Shown here piece after piece: positions 26,279-34,120 of a stretch of DNA of 64,000 nt; positions within the stretch are counted from its first letter, which is position 1, and every line of letters starts with the position of its first letter. A program made the translations under genes and the position numbers. Under the pieces are notes generated by a model. The model was not told where the DNA came from, ran no database searches, and saw only the letters and a list, made by a program, of their open reading frames with translations. The stretch is from Lachnospiraceae bacterium YSB2008 (GTDB lineage: Bacteria; Bacillota; Clostridia; Lachnospirales; Lachnospiraceae): contig JHWR01000001.1 in assembly GCA_000687655.1 (NCBI GenBank), forward strand, positions 124,001 to 188,000, written 5' to 3'.

Positions 26279-26359
26279 AAGCCTCATCTCCTTTCTGAAA
26301 GGCTCAGAACGGATGAGGAGCACGCCCACTGACTACCCGGGTAAAAACACTATTCAATG

Positions 26360-26403
26360 CAAAATAATAAGGCAAATGAACTTCGATTCATTTGCCTTAT
26401 TAT
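26360..26403 (-). terminator. Terminator after the DAHP synthase gene
   Basis: A perfect 17-bp inverted repeat (26364-26380 and 26387-26403) with a 6-nt loop, followed on the minus strand by TTTT (26360-26363). It stops transcription from pheA-DAHP synthase before the small toxin-like gene. Confidence 0.8.
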
Positions 26404-26426
26404 ATACCAAATTTTAATTAGTCTCA

Positions 26427-26458
26427 ACCATAATTATCCGTTTTTGAATAATTATGGT
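26427..26458. repeat. Perfect inverted repeat between the DAHP synthase gene and its terminator
   Basis: ACCATAATTAT (26427-26437) and its complement (26448-26458) surround a 10-nt loop. It is AT-rich and lies 33 bp past the gene end. On the minus strand it precedes the stronger terminator hairpin at 26364-26403. It may be a 3' stabilising structure. Confidence 0.55.
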
Positions 26459-26490
26459 AACCCTCTTTATCGTATTCTGCGTCATATTCT

Positions 26491-27519
26491 CTACAGCAGG
26501 TCAGCTATCTCATATATCATCTTTTCAGTCTTTTCCCAGCCAAGGCAAGGATCTGTTATAGACTGACCATATACTCCGCCGTCCGGCTTCTGATTGCCAT
26601 CTACAAGATATGACTCAACCATAAGTCCCTTTACAAGCTTCTTTATATCATCAGAATGTCTCATGCTGTGAAGAATCTCTTTAGCGATTCTTGGCTGCTG
26701 ATCAAAATGCTTATCTGAATTAGCATGGTTTGTATCAACGATTACTGCAGGATTCTGAAGTCCGCTCTTCTCATAGAGTTCATGAAGGAATATAAGATCC
26801 TCGTAATGATAGTTAGGTGCTGAATGACCTGACTTATGAGAATAACCTCTCAGGATTGAATGAGCCATAGGATTACCCTTACTCTTTACCTCCCATCCGG
26901 CATATACAAATGTATGTGAAGACTGAGCAGCTGTTATGGCATTCATCATAACTGAAAGCATACCGCCTGTCGGATTCTTCATACCTACAGGGATATCAAG
27001 TCCGCTTGAGGTCAGACGGTGCATCTGGTTCTCAACACTTCTTGCGCCAACTGCAACATATGTAAGTACATCTGAAAGATAAGAATGATTCTCAGGATAG
27101 AGCATCTCATCTGCACATGAGAAACCTGTCTCTTCAAGTGCGGAGATATGAAGCTTTCTTATAGCCATGATTCCCTTAAGCATATCAGGTGCGCTTTCAG
27201 GATCCGGCTGATGAAGCATTCCCTTATAACCAACGCCGGTTGTACGTGGCTTATTGGTATATATTCTCGGAACTATAACGATCTTGTCACTGACTTTGTC
27301 CTGAACCTCTCTGAGTCTTGAAATGTACTCAAGTACAGCATCAGGTCTGTCAGCTGAGCAAGGTCCTATTACAAGAATGAACTTGTCACTCTTTCCAAGG
27401 AATACATCCTGTACAGCCTGGTCATTTGCTTTCTTATTCTTTGCTGCCTCTTCTGATAAAGGATACATCTCCTTTACGACTCTTGCTGACGGCAGTTCTC
27501 TCTTCCATTCTAAATTCAT
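26491..27519 (-). CDS. aroF: 3-Deoxy-7-phosphoheptulonate (DAHP) synthase, type I (AroFGH-like)
   Basis: Catalyses the first step of the shikimate pathway from phosphoenolpyruvate and erythrose 4-phosphate. The 342 residues resemble the E. coli AroF/G/H class: an N-terminal extension of about 45 residues, LVIGPCSADRPD, PRIYTNKPRTTGVGYKGM, CADEMLYPE, SHKSGHSAPNYHYEDL, VDTNHANSDK and the terminal GQSITDPCLGWEKTE. The metal-binding Cys, His, Glu and Asp positions appear present. It is 50 bp after pheA, so both would be under the leader attenuator upstream of pheA. The exact letter (aroF, aroG or aroH) cannot be decided. Confidence 0.9.
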   Translation of the reverse strand: MNLEWKRELPSARVVKEMYPLSEEAAKNKKANDQAVQDVFLGKSDKFILVIGPCSADRPDAVLEYISRLREVQDKVSDKIVIVPRIYTNKPRTTGVGYKGMLHQPDPESAPDMLKGIMAIRKLHISALEETGFSCADEMLYPENHSYLSDVLTYVAVGARSVENQMHRLTSSGLDIPVGMKNPTGGMLSVMMNAITAAQSSHTFVYAGWEVKSKGNPMAHSILRGYSHKSGHSAPNYHYEDLIFLHELYEKSGLQNPAVIVDTNHANSDKHFDQQPRIAKEILHSMRHSDDIKKLVKGLMVESYLVDGNQKPDGGVYGQSITDPCLGWEKTEKMIYEIADLL

Positions 27520-27569
27520 TTTTATCCTCCATATTATGTTAACTTATATTATCATTACATTTTAAAATA

Positions 27570-28667
27570 TCAGGCTTCGTAAGTATTATATGATCCCAGC
27601 ATCTTGAGACGGGCACACAGAGCACCGAGCTCCTTCATCATGTCCTGTCCATTTACTGTATTGATATTTCCTTCAGCTTCAATGAAGAAATAATAATCCC
27701 AAAGGAGTCCCTTCATCGGACGGCTTCTGAGGCTTCTCATATTGAAGCCGTGAGCACCTATGATGTTAAGTGTCTGTGCCAGAGCACCTGCTTCATTCTT
27801 AACAGTGAACACAAGAATGAACTGCTCATCATCTTTTCTGCCTTCAGGCTTCTTTGCATTTTCAGATCTTGAGAATACTGCAAATCTCGTAGTATTGATT
27901 CCGCTGTCCTGTATGTTCTCATCCAGTATGGAAAGTCCCATGATCTCGGCAGTTTCTCTGGAAGCGATAGCTGCTACAGACGGGTCATTCATTTCCTTAA
28001 CTCTCTCTGCAGCGAGTGCAGTATTTCCGAATCCCTTTGTTGTGAACTCATGTCTTTCTATATAATCCGTGCACTGAGCGAGTGCCTGAGGATGACTTAT
28101 AACCTTCTTGATATCTTTTCTTTCACTTCCCGGAAGTCCGACAAGACAATGCCTTACAGGAAGATCTATAACCTGATTGATGAAGAGGCTTCCTGAGAAT
28201 GCCATATCAAGTACTGTACTGACTTCTCCCGCATAGCTGTTCTCAAGAGGAAGAACTGCACAATCACATTCTCCTGACTCAACGCTTTTATAAGCGAGTG
28301 CAAAATCATGCTTGCATACAAGCTCTGCTTCACTGAACAGAGTCTTTGCAGCTATATACGCAAATGCTCCTGCTGCTCCACTGTATGCAACCTTCATACC
28401 CGAAAGAAGCTTCTCCTGAAATCTTCTTGATATGCTTATTGTATTACGCATAAAGTTTACATAATATCCTTCATGCTCAGGATTCTCAATATACCCCAGA
28501 TTCTTTTCGATCAGAGCATCTTCTCTCGCACTGTCCTTTACAGACAGTCCTTTTTCCTTCTTATACTCTGCTATCCTGGCAGCTGCGTCCATTCTCTTTT
28601 CAAAGAGACGTGCCATCTCTTTGTCTATCTCTTCGATGGTCTGTCGGCTCTTCTGTAATTCATCCAT
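27570..28667 (-). CDS. pheA: Chorismate mutase/prephenate dehydratase (P-protein)
   Basis: Bifunctional enzyme of phenylalanine synthesis, converting chorismate to prephenate and on to phenylpyruvate. Residues 1-85 are an AroQ chorismate mutase domain (IEEIDKEMARLFEKRMDAA), about 92-270 the prephenate dehydratase domain (VAYSGAAGAFAYIAAKTLF, LPLENSYAGEV, and FGNTALAAERV followed by VAAIASRETAEI), with an NTTRFAVFSR segment at its end. About 285-365 form an ACT domain (GALAQTLNIIGAHGFNMRSLRSRP) for feedback by Phe. It is complete. A leader peptide, antiterminator and terminator lie directly upstream and should control it by Phe-tRNA supply. Confidence 0.95.
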   Translation of the reverse strand: MDELQKSRQTIEEIDKEMARLFEKRMDAAARIAEYKKEKGLSVKDSAREDALIEKNLGYIENPEHEGYYVNFMRNTISISRRFQEKLLSGMKVAYSGAAGAFAYIAAKTLFSEAELVCKHDFALAYKSVESGECDCAVLPLENSYAGEVSTVLDMAFSGSLFINQVIDLPVRHCLVGLPGSERKDIKKVISHPQALAQCTDYIERHEFTTKGFGNTALAAERVKEMNDPSVAAIASRETAEIMGLSILDENIQDSGINTTRFAVFSRSENAKKPEGRKDDEQFILVFTVKNEAGALAQTLNIIGAHGFNMRSLRSRPMKGLLWDYYFFIEAEGNINTVNGQDMMKELGALCARLKMLGSYNTYEA

Positions 28668-28712
28668 GTTTCTTTCTCCTCTTTTCTTAAAACTCCCGCA
28701 GATTAATCTGCA

Positions 28713-28747
28713 TATGAAAAGCGGCCTTCTAATGTAGAAAGCCGCTT
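28713..28747 (-). terminator. Attenuator terminator of the pheA leader
   Basis: On the minus strand the 12-nt arms at 28736-28747 and 28719-28730 form a stem with one G-U pair and a 5-nt loop, followed by TTTTCAT. It lies between the leader peptide and pheA, 46 bp before the pheA start, so it stops RNA before the structural gene. Confidence 0.8.
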
Positions 28748-28805
28748 AAGGTAACTAATTCATAATCTAAGTATCAGTCTCATACTTCCATAGTGGCTTC
28801 TACAT
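28732..28805 (-). promoter_or_regulatory. Antiterminator pairing of the pheA leader
   Basis: ATGTAGAAGCC of the leader RNA (28795-28805) can pair with GGCTTTCTACAT (28732-28743), leaving one bulged base. The second arm is also the 5' arm of the terminator, so the two structures exclude each other. The first arm lies in leader codons 37-40. A ribosome that reaches the leader stop codon would cover it, while one stalled at the earlier Phe codons would leave it free. Confidence 0.7.
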
Positions 28806-28914
28806 TTTCATCTGTGCTGTTAAACCCAAAAAAGTAAAAGTAAAAGGCATAGGAAATAAAGGATGCGCCGCATCCTGAATAAAGGCTATTCATTTCAGCT
28901 CTGTTATTCTTCAT
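28780..28914 (-). CDS. Phe/Tyr-rich leader peptide of the pheA operon
   Basis: A 44-codon gene in the pheA leader with an AAAGGATAAAGGA ribosome site. Residues 18-31 read SFISYAFYFYFFGF; counting residue 19 on, six Phe and three Tyr occur within 13 codons. The peptide has no other recognisable domain and ends 33 bp before the terminator stem. It is the sensing element of ribosome-mediated attenuation: shortage of charged tRNA-Phe stalls translation in the Phe run and favours the antiterminator. It is 135 bp including the stop. Confidence 0.75.
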   Translation of the reverse strand: MKNNRAEMNSLYSGCGASFISYAFYFYFFGFNSTDENVEATMEV

Positions 28915-28966
28915 TCCTTTATCCTTTGTGATATAAATCACTTTACTCCTTTAAAGCACGAAACCG

Positions 28967-28995
28967 ATTATAATATAACAAAACGTCATCGTCAA
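28967..28995 (-). promoter_or_regulatory. Sigma-A promoter of the pheA leader
   Basis: TTGACG (28990-28995), a 17-bp spacer and a perfect TATAAT (28967-28972) on the minus strand. RNA would start near 28960, giving a leader of about 290 nt before pheA that includes the leader peptide and attenuator. The promoter sits only 36 bp past the purA stop. Confidence 0.8.
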
Positions 28996-29030
28996 GCATT
29001 TTTTATGCTATTCAATAACTTCGGTATTTA

Positions 29031-30329
29031 TTATTTGCTGAGTCCAGATTCTCTATAGATGATCTCATGTCTGGCAGGACCATTTGAAACCATTGTTATA
29101 GGATATCCTATATGCTCTTCGCAGAACTCTATATACTTACGGCAGTTCTCCGGAAGATCCTCATACTTTGTGATACCTCTGATATCACACTTCCATCCCG
29201 GAAGAGTCTCAAATACAGGCTTAGCCTTCTTAAGCTCTGTAGTAGTTGGGAATGTTGTTGTTACAACTCCGTCTATCTCATAGCCTACGCATACCGGAAT
29301 CTCATCAAGATATCCGAGAACATCAAGAACTGTAAATGCAACATCAGTAGCGCCCTGAAGTCTGCAGCCATACTTGGATGCAACACAGTCAAACCAGCCC
29401 ATACGTCTTGGTCTTCCTGTTGTAGCGCCGTACTCACCACCATCACCACCGCGGCGACGAAGCTCATCAGCAACTTTTTCATCAAGAATCTCTGATGTAA
29501 ACTCACCTGCTCCTACAGCACTTGAGTATGCCTTACATACAACAACTATCTTCTTAATCTCATATGGTGGAAGTCCTGCACCTATTGCACCGTAAGCTGC
29601 AAGTGTTGATGAGGATGTAACCATAGGATATATTCCGTGATCAGGATCCTTAAGTGAACCAAGCTGTCCCTCGAGAAGTATATTCTTACCTTCCTTAAGA
29701 GCATTATCAAGGAAAGCTGAAACATCACATACATATGGCTCTATCATACGCTTATATTCCATAAGAGTATCATATACTTCATCAACTGTGAGAAGTGGCT
29801 TATGATAAAGATGCTCAAGCAGAACATTCTTCTGAGCTATAACTCTCTCAATCTTTTCCCTGAGTGAATCTCTGTCATCGAAGAGTTCACTTACCTGGAA
29901 ACCTATCTTTGCATATTTATCAGAATAAAATGGAGCGATACCTGACTTAGTAGAACCAAATGAAGCTCCCTTAAGTCTCTCCTCTTCATATGCATCAAAA
30001 AGAACATGATAAGGCATTACCATCTGAGCTCTGTCAGACACAAGAAGCTTAGGAGCCGGAACTCCGCCCGCAACCACCTCATTATACTCTTTAAAAAGCT
30101 TAGGAATATCAAGTGCCACACCATTTCCTATGATACTTACTGTGTGTCCATAGAAAACTCCTGAAGGAAGTGTGTGCAGAGCAAACTTACCATAGTTGTT
30201 TACTATAGTATGTCCTGCATTTGCGCCACCCTGAAATCTTATGATGATATCCGACTCCTCTGCGAGCATATCGGTTATCTTACCTTTTCCTTCATCTCCC
30301 CAATTGGCACCTACTATCGCTGTTACCAT
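29031..30329 (-). CDS. purA: Adenylosuccinate synthetase
   Basis: Converts IMP, aspartate and GTP to adenylosuccinate in AMP synthesis. Visible are the N-terminal P-loop GANWGDEGKGKITDML, QGGANAGHTIVNN, GSTKSGIAPFYSDK, LLEGQLGSLKDPDHGIYP, the GATTGRPRRMGWFDCV region and a terminal MVSNGPARHEIIYR. The length of 432 residues is normal. GQLGSLKD is slightly unlike the common GAQGTLLD. It has its own promoter at 30434-30462. Confidence 0.95.
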   Translation of the reverse strand: MVTAIVGANWGDEGKGKITDMLAEESDIIIRFQGGANAGHTIVNNYGKFALHTLPSGVFYGHTVSIIGNGVALDIPKLFKEYNEVVAGGVPAPKLLVSDRAQMVMPYHVLFDAYEEERLKGASFGSTKSGIAPFYSDKYAKIGFQVSELFDDRDSLREKIERVIAQKNVLLEHLYHKPLLTVDEVYDTLMEYKRMIEPYVCDVSAFLDNALKEGKNILLEGQLGSLKDPDHGIYPMVTSSSTLAAYGAIGAGLPPYEIKKIVVVCKAYSSAVGAGEFTSEILDEKVADELRRRGGDGGEYGATTGRPRRMGWFDCVASKYGCRLQGATDVAFTVLDVLGYLDEIPVCVGYEIDGVVTTTFPTTTELKKAKPVFETLPGWKCDIRGITKYEDLPENCRKYIEFCEEHIGYPITMVSNGPARHEIIYRESGLSK

Positions 30330-30374
30330 TCGTAATCTCTCCTTTTGATCTGAGACAGTTACAACATAACTGTC

Positions 30375-30415
30375 ACACCAATATACACTCTAATACACTT
30401 GTATTATGCGCTCTC
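30375..30415. repeat. Degenerate partial copy of the element found upstream of rfbB
   Basis: ACACCAATATACACTC (30375-30390) and GCGCTCTC (30408-30415) match, with small gaps, ACACCAATCCATATACACTC and GCGCTCTC at 60149-60181. Both lie in the leader upstream of a minus-strand gene (purA here). Only one arm of the longer palindrome seen near rfbB is recognisable. Confidence 0.4.
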
Positions 30416-30433
30416 TGACGAACAAACAAAGAC

Positions 30434-30462
30434 ACTATACACTATAAAGACTATAATGTAAA
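30434..30462 (-). promoter_or_regulatory. Sigma-A promoter of purA
   Basis: TTTACA (30457-30462), a 17-bp spacer and TATAGT (30434-30439) on the minus strand, about 105 bp before the purA start. No purine riboswitch is evident in the leader. Confidence 0.6.
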
Positions 30463-30501
30463 GAAACAAAAGGCTGAAAATCCTATAAAAACACAGAGTT
30501 T

Positions 30502-31956
30502 TTAGACATTTATCTCTGCAGTAAGACCAAGTACATCTTTATTAGCATCAAGAACAGGTCTTATCACTTCATTTACAAATTCCTCTGTCTGCTCCGGAGC
30601 GCGTCCAACATAGAGTATCGGCTTCATGATTTCGAGCAGCTCTTCCTTAGTCTTCCCGAAAGCAGGATCAGCTGCAATCCTGTCAACAAGATCGTTCGGC
30701 TTACCTTCCTTCTTAACTACTGCACCTGCCTCCATGGAGTATGTACGTATCTTCTCATGAAGTTCCTGACGGTTACCGCCTGACTTAACAGCATCCATCA
30801 TGATATTCTCTGTAGCCATAAATGGAATCTCATCCATGAATCTCTTTGTGATAACCTTGTCATATACAACAAGTCCGTCAACTACATTCAGATAAAGATC
30901 AAGGATACCGTCTATAGCAAGGAAGCCTTCAGGTATTGATATTCTCTTATTTGCTGAATCATCAAGAGTTCTTTCGAACCACTGTGTTGCAGCTGTTATG
31001 GCAGGATTGATAGTATCTGCAATAACATAGTTTGCAAGAGATGCGATTCTCTCACTTCTCATAGGATTTCTCTTATATGCCATAGCTGAAGAACCGATCT
31101 GATTCTTCTCGAATGGCTCCTCTATCTCCTTAAGGTGCTGGAGAAGTCTTATATCATTTGAGAACTTATGAGCACTCTGAGCGATTCCTGCAAGTACATT
31201 CAGAACACGTGAATCAACCTTACGTGAATATGTCTGACCTGATACAGGATAACACTCCTTGAATCCCATCTTCTCAGCTATCTTCTTATCTATTGCCTTA
31301 ACCTTATCATGATCCCCACCGAAGAGTTCAAGGAAGCTTGCCTGAGTACCTGTAGTACCCTTTGAGCCGAGAAGCTTCTGCTGATCTATCATGTACTCAA
31401 CATCCTGGAGATCCATATAGAGATCCTGTAACCAGAGAGTTGCTCTCTTACCTACTGTAGTAGGCTGTGCAGGCTGGAAATGAGTAAATGCAAGTGTAGG
31501 AAGATCCTTGTATTCCATAGCGAACTTTGAAAGCTCGTTGATTACATTAAGAAGTTTCTTTCTTACAAGCTTAAGAGCTTCTGTCATGATGATAACATCC
31601 GTGTTGTCACCAACGTAGCAGCTTGTAGCACCAAGATGGATTATACCTGCCGCCTTCGGGCACTGCTGACCGTAAGCATATACATGGCTCATAACATCAT
31701 GTCTTACGAGCTTCTCTCTTTCCTTAGCAACCTCATAGTTGATATCATCTGCATTCGCCTTCAGCTCTGCTATCATTTCATCTGTTATACGAGGCTGTCC
31801 GTCACTTCCGAGAAGTCCGAGCTCCTGTTCAGTCTCAGCAAGTGCGATCCAGAGCTTTCTCCATGTCTTAAACTTCTTATCAGGTGAGAATATATACTGC
31901 ATCTCCTTGCTTGCATATCTCTCACTAAGTGGGCTTACATACTTGTCGTTACTCAT
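30502..31956 (-). CDS. purB: Adenylosuccinate lyase
   Basis: Acts twice in purine synthesis: it splits SAICAR to AICAR and adenylosuccinate to AMP, each time releasing fumarate. The 484-residue form matches the longer PurB subtype: IHLGATSCYVGDNTD, THFQPAQPTTVGKRATLW, KGTTGTQASFLELF and the fumarase-superfamily signature GSSAMAYKRNPMRSERI. I use ATG 31956 (MSNDKYVSPL) since GAGGAG lies 7 nt before it; the in-frame ATG at 31971 is inside that site. It follows rfbD by 1 bp. Confidence 0.94.
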   Translation of the reverse strand: MSNDKYVSPLSERYASKEMQYIFSPDKKFKTWRKLWIALAETEQELGLLGSDGQPRITDEMIAELKANADDINYEVAKEREKLVRHDVMSHVYAYGQQCPKAAGIIHLGATSCYVGDNTDVIIMTEALKLVRKKLLNVINELSKFAMEYKDLPTLAFTHFQPAQPTTVGKRATLWLQDLYMDLQDVEYMIDQQKLLGSKGTTGTQASFLELFGGDHDKVKAIDKKIAEKMGFKECYPVSGQTYSRKVDSRVLNVLAGIAQSAHKFSNDIRLLQHLKEIEEPFEKNQIGSSAMAYKRNPMRSERIASLANYVIADTINPAITAATQWFERTLDDSANKRISIPEGFLAIDGILDLYLNVVDGLVVYDKVITKRFMDEIPFMATENIMMDAVKSGGNRQELHEKIRTYSMEAGAVVKKEGKPNDLVDRIAADPAFGKTKEELLEIMKPILYVGRAPEQTEEFVNEVIRPVLDANKDVLGLTAEINV

Positions 31957-31957
31957 T

Positions 31958-32824
31958 TCATTTCTCCTCATTCATATATTCTTCAATTGCATATTTCCAA
32001 TCTGCAAATGTATAGTTAAGCCTTTCGCGGAAGGCTTTGTTATCAAGTACTGAGTAGGCAGGTCTCTCTGCCGGTGTAGGGTACATATCCGTGGTTATAT
32101 GATTGACCTTCGTATTCTTTCCTGCCAGCATGAATATCTCTTCTGTAAAGTCAGCCCATGAGCACTTATTCTCACAGGTTCCGTGATATATGCCGTACTC
32201 CTCTGTAGGAACTAGAACCTTTATTCCTCTTGCAAGCTCCATGGCACTGGTTGGTGAACCTATCTGATCACATACAACAGAAACCTCATCATGGGTTTCC
32301 GCAAGACCGAGCATAGTCCTGACAAAGTTTTTTCCGTCACCATAAAGCCATGCAGTTCTTACTATGAAATATTTGTCAGTATTCTCCATAACAAACTGCT
32401 CGCCGGCATACTTCGTTCTTCCGTAAGCTCCAAGCGGCTTCGGATCATCGGTCTCCACATAAGGCGTACGCTTCGTTCCGTCAAATACATAGTCTGTAGA
32501 AACATGCACAAGCTTAATGCCTGCTTCCTTTGAAACGATCGCAAGGTTCTTAGGACCCTCTGCATTAATCTTGTATGCAACGTCCTCATTGGACTCAGCT
32601 GCATTTACATTTGTATATGCGGCGCAGTTGATGATGACATCAGGCTCTGTTTCTTTAACGATACTTCTTACAGAATCTATATCTGTTATATCGATATCTC
32701 TGACGCCCTCTACTCCGAAATCAGTATTGATGATCGTTACATCACCACTTTTTACTTCCTCTTCATAAACCTTATTGATAGCTCTTCCGAGCTGCCCGTT
32801 ACATCCTGTAACAAGAATCTTCAT
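31958..32824 (-). CDS. rfbD: dTDP-4-dehydrorhamnose reductase
   Basis: The last step of dTDP-L-rhamnose synthesis, an NAD(P)H-dependent SDR. The Rossmann start MKILVTGCNGQLGRAI, the VHVSTDYVFDG segment, the catalytic YGRTKYAGEQ (Tyr and Lys) and AWLYGDGKNFV are intact. The length (288) is normal. Its coding end carries the ribosome site for purB. The partner rfbB is at 59026-60114; rfbA and rfbC are not in the window. Confidence 0.92.
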   Translation of the reverse strand: MKILVTGCNGQLGRAINKVYEEEVKSGDVTIINTDFGVEGVRDIDITDIDSVRSIVKETEPDVIINCAAYTNVNAAESNEDVAYKINAEGPKNLAIVSKEAGIKLVHVSTDYVFDGTKRTPYVETDDPKPLGAYGRTKYAGEQFVMENTDKYFIVRTAWLYGDGKNFVRTMLGLAETHDEVSVVCDQIGSPTSAMELARGIKVLVPTEEYGIYHGTCENKCSWADFTEEIFMLAGKNTKVNHITTDMYPTPAERPAYSVLDNKAFRERLNYTFADWKYAIEEYMNEEK

Positions 32825-32908
32825 GCGTTTTACCTCACGTTTTGTATATCAAATAATCCAATAACAACTATATCAACTACACATTTTAACATTTAAAAGT
32901 ATAGCTAT

Positions 32909-34120
32909 TCAATCAAGTATTTCATCAAAGAAATCTGCCAGCTCAGCAGTTATCTTTTCTTCCTCAAAATTATCCAGGAAGAGTTTTCTCGAAGCTTTTC
33001 TCATCTCTGATATTTCAGCATCACTCTTACTGAGCAGTTCATTTATCTTATCCTTATAATTCTTTTTGTCAATGCTGATACCTGCTCCGTATACATCCAT
33101 CAACTTAGCAGTATCACCCTGAACAGAATTAATTACCGGGATACCAAGTGAAAAATAATCCAGCGACTTCATGGTCGCACCTATATAGACTTCCTCTTTC
33201 ATGATATTGAGAGCCGCGTCAGCATCGCCCATTATAACAGATTTTTCATGTTCATCATAGACTATACCATGATTTATAAATTCTGCCCCGGCTGACTCCG
33301 TAAGTTCCTTTAGTTCTTCCAGCCCTTCGCCGCTTCCTATGAAATGGAGTGCTACATCTTTCTTCTTTGCGAGTTCCTTCAGAACCTTTCCGATAAGGTC
33401 TATATCTGTGATGTTATTGATGGCACCGAGGTAGATGACTTTGTATTTATTAATATCCGAACCCTTTGCTCTATTCGTATCACTTTCTGCATAATTGTCA
33501 GTTTTATCATTGACTGCACGGAAGCTATCCTTCTTACAGAAATACACCGTTCTCTGTTTTACACCATTTTCTAAAAGTATGCCACCCATATTTGCAGTAA
33601 CTGTATCCTTGAAGAGGTTGCATTCATAGAGTATTCCGTCTGCTGACGGCAGTGCCTTATTTCTGATGCCTGCCCATACTTTAAGGAAAGGACCTGCCAG
33701 CTTTCTGAGAAGCCCTGTTACCGGAAGCGTCTCCGGCCACATATCAACTACGTCATAGACGACCTTGGAGTCAGGTTTAACTCTTCTCTTATACTTTGAC
33801 ACTGCAGAGAATTCAAAGTTCGGAGGAGTTATGGCATATACCACTTCAGGTTTAATCTTCCTTAGAACCCTGTATACCTTATGTCCGAAAATCTTGTGAG
33901 AATAAATCCTTCCAACCGAGAGATTTCTCTTATAGGTCGGAACGTGAAGCATCTTAAGACCATCCCTGTCTACATGATAGGTTTCCTTATTCCTGTGGTC
34001 GAAATCTCCCGCAAGGATAACAGTCTTATATCCTTTATCACGAAGAACCTTCTCTATATATTTAGTTCTGACTTCGTAGCTGTAATTATCAAAACAGCTA
34101 ACGATGACTGCTTTTTTCAT
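32909..34120 (-). CDS. Glycosyltransferase family 4-like protein
   Basis: A GT-B glycosyltransferase, probably acting on a cell-surface polysaccharide. The N-terminal Rossmann part begins MKKAVIVSCFDNYSYEVR and contains VVYDVVDMWPETLP; the C-terminal part has IYLGAINNITDI, LHFIGSGEGLEEL and a GT4-like donor region near YDEHEKSVIMGDADAALNIM with a following SLDYFSLGIPVI. I choose ATG 34120 because it opens the Rossmann strand; the in-frame ATG at 34144 lies inside the preceding gene. It overlaps the GT2 gene by 23 bp. Donor and acceptor are unknown. Confidence 0.85.
   Translation of the reverse strand: MKKAVIVSCFDNYSYEVRTKYIEKVLRDKGYKTVILAGDFDHRNKETYHVDRDGLKMLHVPTYKRNLSVGRIYSHKIFGHKVYRVLRKIKPEVVYAITPPNFEFSAVSKYKRRVKPDSKVVYDVVDMWPETLPVTGLLRKLAGPFLKVWAGIRNKALPSADGILYECNLFKDTVTANMGGILLENGVKQRTVYFCKKDSFRAVNDKTDNYAESDTNRAKGSDINKYKVIYLGAINNITDIDLIGKVLKELAKKKDVALHFIGSGEGLEELKELTESAGAEFINHGIVYDEHEKSVIMGDADAALNIMKEEVYIGATMKSLDYFSLGIPVINSVQGDTAKLMDVYGAGISIDKKNYKDKINELLSKSDAEISEMRKASRKLFLDNFEEEKITAELADFFDEILD

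Larger units (their letters stand above)
26102..26337. repeat. Inverted repeats bounding the toxin-antitoxin candidate
   Basis: GGTAGTCAGTG at 26102-26112 recurs as its complement at 26327-26337. Weaker similarity continues inwards (CTCA-CCG-TCTG elements). Both convergent RNAs would thus carry the same GGTAGTCAGTG sequence near their 5' ends. Confidence 0.7.

Noticed and set aside
28668-28995. T-box riboswitch before pheA
   Set aside because: I looked for the conserved T-box sequence with the antiterminator bulge and a specifier loop and did not find them. The leader peptide and its pairing arms explain the terminator.
30480-30501. Terminator after purB
   Set aside because: Only a 6-bp AAAAAC/GTTTTT stem can be drawn; it is too weak to call.
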